From Nitrospirota bacterium (lineage in GTDB: Bacteria > Nitrospirota > Nitrospiria > Nitrospirales > NS-4): a DNA stretch of 5,213 nt. The notes under the pieces are model-generated. The model was given only the letters and a program-made list of their open reading frames with translations. It made no database searches and was not told the DNA's origin. The stretch is taken from contig VBOK01000198.1 in assembly GCA_005877565.1 (NCBI GenBank), positions 1 through 5,213 on the forward strand, read 5' to 3'. The position numbers and the translations under genes were made by a program. Of the stretch, positions 1 through 4,789 are shown in pieces (positions within the stretch are counted from its first letter, which is position 1; every line of letters begins with the position of its first letter).

Positions 1-2
1 CT

Positions 3-119
3 CCACACCCGATCCTGGAAGAAGTCCGCCAGATGGACCTGTTCAGCATGACCCCGCTTGAGGCCATGAACAAACTGGCCGAGATCAAGGAACGATTGGA
101 AAAGGGGAACGGGTCGTAA
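3..119 (+). CDS. mutS: DNA mismatch repair protein MutS, C-terminal end (partial)
   Basis: Only the last 38 codons and a TAA stop are present; the gene enters from the left edge. The peptide reads PHPILEEVRQMDLFSMTPLE and then AMNKLAEIKERLEKGNGS. This matches the usual end of bacterial MutS, where a hydrophobic 'hP(h)LEELRxhDhxxhTPLEALxxLxxLK' stretch follows the ABC-type ATPase domain and forms part of the helix-turn-helix dimer contact. MutS recognises mismatches and small loops and recruits MutL. The ATPase, clamp and mismatch-binding domains lie outside the window, so the call rests on this tail alone. The frame stays open to the left edge and ends 60 bp before the stop of the converging gene. 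It could also be a MutS-family paralogue, but the TPLEA tail is characteristic of MutS1. Confidence 0.8.
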   Translation, partial: PHPILEEVRQMDLFSMTPLEAMNKLAEIKERLEKGNGS

Positions 120-125
120 AAACGA

Positions 126-157
126 CATGGGCGGTGGGATCGATCCCACCGCCCATG
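126..157. terminator. Perfect 32-bp palindrome between convergent genes, probable bidirectional terminator
   Basis: The 16-bp half CATGGGCGGTGGGATC is followed at once by its exact reverse complement. It lies between the mutS stop (117-119) and the stop of the minus-strand gene (180-182). As RNA it would fold into a long GC-rich hairpin from either strand. Read on the minus strand, the stem is followed after three bases by five Ts (122-118), which suits intrinsic termination of the leftward secreted-protein operon. On the plus strand no T-run follows, so termination of mutS there would rely on the hairpin alone. A dimeric protein-binding site cannot be excluded, but the position between converging stops favours a terminator. 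Confidence 0.7.
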
Positions 158-179
158 AGCATTGCCTTCAGGCTTGCGC

Positions 180-866
180 TTAGTGGCCGCCGCCCCCTTT
201 GGAGGCCTCTCCCGTGCAGCCCGGGGGGAGATGCTTAAAGAGGACGTGCTTGCCGTACTCCGTACTGCCGCCGGGGAGCTGGGCACCGAGCACGTCAGTC
301 GGAACACCCGGGAGACCTGCAATCGTACCGCACTGGGACTTCATCGTTGGGAAGCCAGGCTGCGCCGTCATTTTGGGCTGACCAGGGTAGACAGCATCGG
401 ATCCGCCTGCCACCACGCCCCTCCACAGCTTGTCATCCACGTCCTTCACGTTAGAGGCGACACGCCTGTTCTGCTCGACCTCCTGGACCGTCATCTCGAC
501 CACGTCGCCCTTCGTCGTGGGCGGCACCTGCTCCGCCGCAGCGGGGCCGGGTTTCGGGCGGGCCTTGGACTTCAGCGCTTCGAGGTCCTTGCCGGAGGCG
601 AAGACACGCATGTTCTTGCCGGGTAGCATCATGGCCCAGAACTGGTCGATCTCGCCGCTGTTCCGGACGCCTTTCCAGACCCAGTTCACCCAGACCGCAT
701 CCTCATAGGGATCCACGACGATCACGCGGGCCAGGATGGTCCGGGGCTGGCTGAAATCTTCCTCAAAGCGCTCTGAAAAAGCCTCGATGGCCAGGGCGGT
801 CCCGGCCAACGCACCCACGAGCAGGAGTGCAGCGCCGACCGCCGTAACCTTGGAATAAGCCTTCAT
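180..866 (-). CDS. Secreted protein of unknown function, 228 aa, with signal peptide
   Basis: I do not recognise this protein. It starts with a clear Sec signal peptide: MKAYSK, a hydrophobic core at about residues 9-25, and a likely cleavage after TALA (residue 26). The mature N-terminal half is mixed alpha/beta and tryptophan-rich around residues 58-77. A Pro/Ala/Lys-rich linker follows at about 101-120 and then a second charged segment at 120-150. The C-terminal part is Gly/Pro-rich with two cysteines (179 and 217), which could form a disulfide. It ends in a Ser-Lys-Gly4-His tail with further histidines at 207 and 212, so metal binding is conceivable but unproven. The ATG is preceded by AAGGAGGGAG (871-880), a near-ideal Shine-Dalgarno. 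It is the second gene after the 148-aa secreted protein, 48 bp downstream, probably co-transcribed, and ends before the palindrome at 126-157. No lipobox is seen, so a periplasmic or exported soluble protein is likely. Confidence 0.75.
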   Translation of the reverse strand: MKAYSKVTAVGAALLLVGALAGTALAIEAFSERFEEDFSQPRTILARVIVVDPYEDAVWVNWVWKGVRNSGEIDQFWAMMLPGKNMRVFASGKDLEALKSKARPKPGPAAAEQVPPTTKGDVVEMTVQEVEQNRRVASNVKDVDDKLWRGVVAGGSDAVYPGQPKMTAQPGFPTMKSQCGTIAGLPGVPTDVLGAQLPGGSTEYGKHVLFKHLPPGCTGEASKGGGGH

Positions 867-914
867 GAGACTCCCTCCTTCACTAATCGATAAAAGGAAT
901 TTTTAAAGAGCCAA

Positions 915-1361
915 TTATTTGAGCACCTTGAAGGACGTGATCGTCGGACGACCGCCGATATCGTCGACGTGCACTTCCATGTTCACCAATTCCTGGTTCG
1001 CCTTCATCATCTGGTCCATCAAGCTCTTGTCCTTGACAGCCAAGCGCACGGTGGTCTGCGCGTGATACCAACCAGCATAAGGCGCGTTCTTCTCCGTCCC
1101 GCCCTGGAAACCCCACGCTCCGCCAGCAGCCCAGCTGTCCGGCACCTCAGTGGTCTGCACCGACGTGCGTCCGCCCGGTGTACCCGACCCCGGAGCCCCG
1201 GCGTTCCAGTATTGAATCCCGAAGAGGACCTCGCCGTCTGGATTCTCGGCCCATTGAGCCCAGATCCGACCCTTTAAGGTCTCGGCCGCTGCTTCATTAG
1301 CTGGCCACCAGCCCACTACCAGCAAGGCAAAAACTGCAGCAATGATGATGCCTCTTTTCAT
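915..1361 (-). CDS. Small secreted protein of unknown function, 148 aa, with signal peptide
   Basis: I recognise no family. The N-terminus is a typical signal peptide: MKRG, a hydrophobic core at about residues 5-19, and a probable cleavage after NEAAA (residue 26). That leaves a mature protein of about 122 residues beginning ETLKG. The mature part has no cysteine. Its first half is rich in Gly, Trp and aromatic residues (IWAQWAENP, GIQYWNAG, SWAAGGAWGF), and a C-terminal beta-type segment ends NMEVHVDDIGGRPTITSFKV. This looks like a small beta-rich periplasmic domain. The start is secured by TAAGGAGGGAG (1367-1377), which matches the 16S anti-Shine-Dalgarno over eight bases. It is the first gene behind the promoter at 1525-1497 and leads the two-gene unit with the 228-aa secreted protein. 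Strong ribosome binding sites on both suggest abundant export. The final 'V-x-h-x-V-x-x-h' pattern loosely resembles residues 123-138 of the downstream protein, but too weakly to claim homology. Confidence 0.75.
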   Translation of the reverse strand: MKRGIIIAAVFALLVVGWWPANEAAAETLKGRIWAQWAENPDGEVLFGIQYWNAGAPGSGTPGGRTSVQTTEVPDSWAAGGAWGFQGGTEKNAPYAGWYHAQTTVRLAVKDKSLMDQMMKANQELVNMEVHVDDIGGRPTITSFKVLK

Positions 1362-1496
1362 CCTGTCTCCCTCCTTATCAACTCTATGAAGATGACGTAA
1401 ACGTGAACGACGGATGACTCCTCACATTCATATCACCTCACCAAAAGCTTGTGCAACCTAAAAAATTTATTCATAAATCCAAGCCCGCAGGGTGGG
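1362..1496 (-). other. Long 5' leader and upstream gap of the secreted-protein operon
   Basis: The stretch between the predicted -10 and the ATG is noticeably more AT-rich than the genes (for example around 1456-1478). No open frame of useful size is visible on either strand. On the plus strand it contains the direct repeat CCTCAC (1420-1425 and 1436-1441) and two GATGAC copies (1391-1396 and 1413-1418) flanking ACGTAAACGT. These could be regulator half-sites or leader RNA elements. No known riboswitch or tRNA-like fold was recognised. Confidence 0.3.
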
Positions 1497-1525
1497 ATGC
1501 TACTAAAGGGACGAGGGCTTGTCAA
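1497..1525 (-). promoter_or_regulatory. Probable sigma-70-type promoter for the secreted-protein operon
   Basis: On the minus strand a perfect -35 hexamer TTGACA (1525-1520) is separated by exactly 17 bp from TAGCAT (1502-1497), which matches four of six positions of TATAAT. Transcription would start near position 1490 and give a leader of about 130 nt before the ATG at 1361. The promoter sits in the 210-bp gap after the response-regulator stop, so the two secreted-protein genes can be expressed independently of the upstream operon. Confidence 0.6.
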
Positions 1526-1571
1526 GAAAATTTTAGACAGGCGCTGCCCCCCTTTAACTCCTTGAAAGGGC

Positions 1572-2276
1572 TTATTTATTCTGCACCTGACCCATGACCA
1601 AATTGGCCATGCCGGTGGTCAGGCGTCCCCCTTCCGGAACGACATCCGGCACGAAGCAATAGTCGCCCGATTTCCATGCCAAGAGGGACGCCAGCGGCTC
1701 TCGTCCCTCCGCCGTGCCAAGGTCCGCCCCAATGATCTTCCCGCCCTGCAGATAAATGGTGCCCGAGTCTCCGTCACGCTTCAACACCAGCGCGCCGGTC
1801 CTCTCGTGCAGTTCCAACATTTGAAGAAGGTCCAACAGCTCGGTGTCGGCGAGCTTCCCGGTGATGCTGATCGAGTCGGGCGGGATGTTCTTCACGGCCT
1901 CGACGCGGGCCAGCAGCGCCTCCACGCGGGCATGCAGTTCGCCGAGGTCGCAGGGCTTCGCCAGATAGTCATCGGCTCCCATCCTGAGCCCCCGGATCCG
2001 GTCGCGGTCGTCATCTTTCGCTGTCAGGAATAGGAAGGGGATCGTGCACGTCCGGGTGTCCGTTCGAAGTCGCCGACACAGGACGTACCCGTCCATGACC
2101 GGCATCATGATGTCAGCGACGATGAGGTCAGGCCTGGCTTCCGCGATCCGCGCCAGCGCCTCCACCCCATGGGAGGCGATCCGCACCACGTAGCCGCGCT
2201 GGCCCAGGTACAACTGGATCGTCCGGGCCAACCGGGCTTCGTCCTCCACCACCAGGACGCTCGGCCGTTTCGGCAT
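1572..2276 (-). CDS. Response regulator: receiver domain plus DUF4388 (PATAN) domain, 234 aa
   Basis: The N-terminal receiver (about residues 6-122) has all the hallmark residues: acidic pair E11-D12 in VLVVEDE, phosphoacceptor D55 in LIVADIMMPVMDGY, T85 in FLFLTAKDD and K107 in DDYLAKP. It should therefore be phosphorylated by a histidine kinase, although no kinase gene is in the window. Residues about 132-225 match DUF4388/PATAN (ITGKLADTELLDLLQMLELH, RTGALVLKRDGDSGTIYLQG, then GKIIGA and LLAWKSGDY), a domain often joined to receivers and thought to transmit signals by protein interaction. No DNA-binding or enzymatic output domain is present. I chose the ATG at 2274-2276, which begins MPKRPSVLVVEDE as expected for the family. 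It lies 7 bp after the clpX stop, with AGGGTGA just upstream, so translational coupling to clpX is likely. A TTG at 2334-2336 with a good GGAGG would add 20 residues and overlap clpX; I consider it less likely. Confidence 0.9.
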   Translation of the reverse strand: MPKRPSVLVVEDEARLARTIQLYLGQRGYVVRIASHGVEALARIAEARPDLIVADIMMPVMDGYVLCRRLRTDTRTCTIPFLFLTAKDDDRDRIRGLRMGADDYLAKPCDLGELHARVEALLARVEAVKNIPPDSISITGKLADTELLDLLQMLELHERTGALVLKRDGDSGTIYLQGGKIIGADLGTAEGREPLASLLAWKSGDYCFVPDVVPEGGRLTTGMANLVMGQVQNK

Positions 2277-2283
2277 CACGTCT

Positions 2284-3609
2284 TCACCCTGCCGCTCGAT
2301 TACCTGTTCGGATCTCAGGGGCGCACCGCCCTTCAACCACGTCCTCCGTGATTGTCACGGAGCGGACCTGCGGGTTCGCGGGAATCTCATACATCAGGTC
2401 GAGCATGACCTCTTCCATGATGGCCCGGAGGGCCCGGGCGCCGGTCCGCAGCCGGACCGCTCGCCTCGCGATGGCCTTGACCGCGCCGCCGGTGAACGTC
2501 AATTCGACGCCTTCCAGCGAGAACATCGTCCTGTATTGCTTGAAGAGCGCGTTGCGGGGCTCCGTCAGCACGCGGATCAGCGCCGATTCATCCAACTCGG
2601 AGAGACTCACCACAATGGGGAAGCGGCCGACGAATTCCGGAATCAAGCCGTAGCGCTGGAGGTCTTCCGGCTGGACTTGGGCCAGCTGATCGTCCGGCCC
2701 GTTCTTGTCCACCGGACGGACATCGGCGCCGAATCCCATCACGCGCTCGCGCGACCGGCGCCCGACGATCTGGTCGAGACCGACGAAGGCCCCGCCGCAG
2801 ATGAAGAGGATGTTGGAGGTGTCCACCCTGATGAACTCCTGCTCGGGATGCTTCCGGCCCCCCTTGGGCGGCACGTTGCAGATCGTGCCTTCAACCAGCT
2901 TGAGCAGGGCCTGCTGGACGCCTTCTCCCGAGACGTCCCGCGTGATCGACGGGCCCTCCGACTTCCGGCTGATCTTGTCGATCTCGTCGATGTAGATGAT
3001 CCCGTTCTGGGCCCGTTCCACGTCGTAATCGGCCGCTTGCAGCAGCTTGAGCACCACATTCTCGACGTCTTCGCCGACGTAGCCGGCCTCCGTGAGGGTC
3101 GTTGCGTCGGCAATCGCAAACGGGACTTCCAAGATCCGCGCCAGCGTCTGACAGAGAAGAGTCTTGCCCGTCCCGGTCGGCCCGATCAGGATGACATTGC
3201 CCTTTTGAAGCTCCACATCGCCGACCCGGGCGCGCGTCTGGACGCGACGGTAATGATTGTGCACGGCCACAGAGAGGACCTTTTTGGCCTTCTCCTGGCC
3301 GATCACGTAGTCGTCCAGCATGCGCTTGATTTCAGGCGGGTTGAGCAGTTTGAAGGTTGGTGGCCCGGGTCCCTTGGAGGCATGCTGGCCCTGAGCGATC
3401 ACCGTCTCGCAGCGGGCCACGCACTCATTACAGATCCAGAGGGATGTGGCGGTGTGACACGCTTCGCAGAGGTAGGCGGCCGGGCTTTCGATGAGTTCGA
3501 TCATCCCGGCCCTGGACTTCCCGCAAAAGGAGCAGTGCAGCTCTTTGGCCGGGCGGTCCCTTTTGTTGCTCCCCCAAAACACGATAGCCCCCTCCGGAGC
3601 CTCCATCAT
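2284..3609 (-). CDS. clpX: ClpX-type AAA+ protein unfoldase with enlarged cysteine cluster in the zinc domain
   Basis: ClpX hexamers unfold tagged proteins and feed them to ClpP. Numbering from the ATG at 3607-3609 (441 aa; E. coli 424), the N-terminal zinc domain has the canonical pairs C26/C29 and C48/C51 and then extra C60, C63 and C67. The AAA+ core is intact: Walker A GPTGTGKT (143-150), pore loop GYVG (176-179), Walker B IIYIDE (204-209), RKH loop (252-254), GLIPEFVGR with the arginine finger R329, and sensor-2 GAR (390-392). The ClpP-docking IGF loop appears as MGF (291-293), a conservative change, so partnership with ClpP remains plausible. No clpP or lon is adjacent, which suggests a specialised paralogue instead of the housekeeping clpP-clpX locus. 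It lies 62 bp after the membrane-protein gene and 7 bp before the response-regulator gene. The start is uncertain: a GTG at 3580-3582 (432 aa) has a better ribosome binding site and leaves 16 residues before the first cysteine, as is usual. Confidence 0.93.
   Translation of the reverse strand: MMEAPEGAIVFWGSNKRDRPAKELHCSFCGKSRAGMIELIESPAAYLCEACHTATSLWICNECVARCETVIAQGQHASKGPGPPTFKLLNPPEIKRMLDDYVIGQEKAKKVLSVAVHNHYRRVQTRARVGDVELQKGNVILIGPTGTGKTLLCQTLARILEVPFAIADATTLTEAGYVGEDVENVVLKLLQAADYDVERAQNGIIYIDEIDKISRKSEGPSITRDVSGEGVQQALLKLVEGTICNVPPKGGRKHPEQEFIRVDTSNILFICGGAFVGLDQIVGRRSRERVMGFGADVRPVDKNGPDDQLAQVQPEDLQRYGLIPEFVGRFPIVVSLSELDESALIRVLTEPRNALFKQYRTMFSLEGVELTFTGGAVKAIARRAVRLRTGARALRAIMEEVMLDLMYEIPANPQVRSVTITEDVVEGRCAPEIRTGNRAAG
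3580..3597 (-). promoter_or_regulatory. Ribosome binding site supporting an alternative GTG start of clpX
   Basis: On the minus strand GGAGGGGG (3597-3590) stands eight bases (counting from GGAGG) before a GTG at 3582-3580, in frame with clpX. The ATG pair at 3609-3604 has only a shorter GGAG nine bases upstream. Starting at the GTG would remove nine residues (MMEAPEGAI) and give an N-terminus of family-typical length. The 5' part of this site (GGAG, 3595-3592, and the bases next to it) is inside the right arm of the hairpin at 3592-3626. Confidence 0.45.
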
Positions 3610-3626
3610 AGCCGGAGGCTCCGGAG
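3592..3626 (-). repeat. Inverted repeat (13-bp perfect arms, 9-nt loop) at the clpX start
   Basis: CTCCGGAGCCTCC at 3592-3604 is exactly complementary to 3614-3626, separated by nine bases. In the minus-strand RNA the loop region carries the ATG codons at 3609-3604 and the right arm overlaps the ribosome binding site of the GTG start. No T-run follows on either strand, so a classical terminator of the membrane-protein gene is unlikely. Control of clpX translation or transcript processing between the two genes is the better guess. Confidence 0.6.
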
Positions 3627-3671
3627 AAACTCAACAGGGCCAGCTTACACTCCGCCCGCACCCATCCGTGC

Positions 3672-4589
3672 TCAGCCGGTCTTCCTGTACAGCTCCTTGG
3701 CCGTGCCCGCTGTTTCATACGTGGGGAGGGTGGGCCCGCTCTCCGCCACGCAGCGCACGCCCCACACGACCATAAACAGAGCGACGAACAGAAGGACGGC
3801 AGCCGGATAAGGGATGTCACGCAGGGCCTGGATTCCCGCCACTCCTGGAGTCGATGCCACGGGGATCGAAGGCACATTTCCCGCCGAGATGGCAGACTGC
3901 GCCACGCTCGCCACGAGAATCGCCGCGCCCAGTGATTCTTGAGCCATCGGGGTTCCGCTTTCGACCATCGCGCTCAGAACCCCGGCATCTCTGACCGCCG
4001 AGCCGAGTCGCTCCTGGGTGTGCCCCAAGAACTGCTCCAACGCCAGGAGCCGTCCGACCACGGTCCACCCCAGCGCCTCCTCGCGGCGTGGTAAGGCGGC
4101 CTTCTCCTTAAGCATCGTCGCCGACCTGATCGGCCCGAGCGACTGTATGAACTCGAGCTGCGCGGTTTCAGTCATCCCTGCGCGCCACATGCGCTGGGCC
4201 GCAGCGATCACCGCATGACCGGCGGTCTCTTGAATCATCCCCTGCATGCGCATGAGAGACTCGCGCGCTTCCTCCCGCAAAGACGGCACCAAGGCGGCAC
4301 GCGCTTGTCTGGTCCGGGTCGCCGCGACGATCTCGTTGCCGAGGCGCGTCTGGGTCAGGCCAAAGGGAACGTCTTCCATATACTGGAGCTTTTGGGCTTC
4401 CACGATCGCCCCTCCCAACGCAGCCTGGGCGACCTCTTCCTGGTCAATGACCGCGGGAGCCGTGTCCACGAACCGCTCCGTGAACCCCACCGGTGCCCCC
4501 CCGAATGCAAAGAAGAAAATTCCAGCCCCCAGGATCGTCGCGCAGATTCCGACAGCTACGACAACATCCAAGTGATCCCATCTGTTCAT
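3672..4589 (-). CDS. Membrane protein of unknown function with two terminal transmembrane helices, 305 aa
   Basis: I do not recognise a family. A short N-terminus (MNRWDHLD) precedes a strong transmembrane helix at about residues 9-31. A second helix lies near the C-terminus at about 262-281 (YPAAVLLFVALFMVVWGV), followed by a short basic tail ending KELYRKTG. Between them lie some 230 residues that are Ala-, Glu- and Arg-rich and look almost entirely helical, with a mildly hydrophobic stretch at about 219-236. By the positive-inside rule both ends are cytoplasmic and the middle is extracytoplasmic, a topology like that of sensor ectodomains, although no HAMP, kinase or chemotaxis signalling domain follows. 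The start is firm: GAGGAGGGA (4596-4604) precedes the ATG. It is the first gene of the probable operon with clpX and the response regulator, behind the sigma-54-like promoter at 4662-4677. It could be an anchor, adaptor or substrate for that ClpX; the sequence alone cannot say. Confidence 0.8.
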   Translation of the reverse strand: MNRWDHLDVVVAVGICATILGAGIFFFAFGGAPVGFTERFVDTAPAVIDQEEVAQAALGGAIVEAQKLQYMEDVPFGLTQTRLGNEIVAATRTRQARAALVPSLREEARESLMRMQGMIQETAGHAVIAAAQRMWRAGMTETAQLEFIQSLGPIRSATMLKEKAALPRREEALGWTVVGRLLALEQFLGHTQERLGSAVRDAGVLSAMVESGTPMAQESLGAAILVASVAQSAISAGNVPSIPVASTPGVAGIQALRDIPYPAAVLLFVALFMVVWGVRCVAESGPTLPTYETAGTAKELYRKTG

Positions 4590-4661
4590 CGTCCGTCCCT
4601 CCTCTTCACTGCTTTATAAGACTCTTCTCCTCTAAGCACGCGAGGAACCACTTAGGCGTCC

Positions 4662-4677
4662 TGCAAGAGACAGGCCG
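4662..4677 (-). promoter_or_regulatory. Candidate sigma-54 (-24/-12) promoter of the membrane protein-clpX-regulator operon
   Basis: The minus-strand sequence CGGCCTGTCTCTTGCA compares with the consensus TGGCACRNNNNTTGCW. The essential GG (4676-4675) and GC (4664-4663) are separated by exactly 10 bp, and the full TTGCA -12 block and the R position are present. Mismatches fall at the first T and at the AC after GGC. Transcription would begin near 4651, about 60 nt before the ATG at 4589. A sigma-54 activator gene lies immediately upstream on the same strand, which raises the likelihood. I saw no convincing sigma-70 promoter in the same gap. Confidence 0.55.
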
Positions 4678-4752
4678 ATTTTCAACCCAGAAATTGATAA
4701 GGTTTTTTCAACGGTTAGTGGTGAGGACCGATAGAGACGAGAAGGTCGAGTG

Positions 4753-4787
4753 GTCGCTATCCACCACCAGGTGGTGCCCTTAGCGAC
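4753..4787. promoter_or_regulatory. Compound dyad: possible activator (enhancer) site or hairpin after the activator gene
   Basis: Outer arms GTCGCTA (4753-4759) and TAGCGAC (4781-4787) are exact complements and enclose a 15-bp dyad CACCACC-A-GGTGGTG (4762-4776). The centre is about 95 bp upstream of the -24 element and about 118 bp upstream of the predicted start site, typical for binding sites of sigma-54 activators. It also begins only two bases after the activator's TAG stop, so it might end that transcript as a hairpin. No T-run follows on the minus strand, which makes a simple intrinsic terminator less convincing. Confidence 0.45.
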
Positions 4788-4789
4788 GG

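Noticed and set aside
162..626. Plus-strand frame of 154 codons opposite the 228-aa secreted protein
   Set aside because: The minus-strand frame has a signal peptide and a perfect ribosome binding site; the plus-strand one has no supporting start signal and an Arg/Leu/His-rich product typical of shadow frames.
1550..1570. Hairpin CCCTTT/AAAGGG just after the response-regulator stop as a terminator
   Set aside because: The stem is only six mostly weak pairs with a 9-nt loop, and the nearest T-run is about 20 bases further on. It may contribute but is too weak to list as a terminator.
2274..2336. TTG start giving the response regulator 20 more residues
   Set aside because: It has a good GGAGG but overlaps clpX, and the extra residues have no place in the receiver fold. 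The ATG at 2276 starts just before the first receiver strand, as is usual for the family.
2536..3810. A 424-codon open frame on the plus strand
   Set aside because: It lies entirely antisense to clpX and runs into the membrane-protein gene. The opposite strand encodes a clear full-length ClpX, and the plus-strand product is Arg/Asp/His-rich with no recognisable motif: a GC-rich codon shadow.
4679..4716. A sigma-70 promoter starting with TTGAAA on the minus strand
   Set aside because: The only AT-rich -10-like hexamer downstream (GAAAAT) is about 22 bp away, too far for a functional spacer, and the best-spaced hexamers do not resemble TATAAT.
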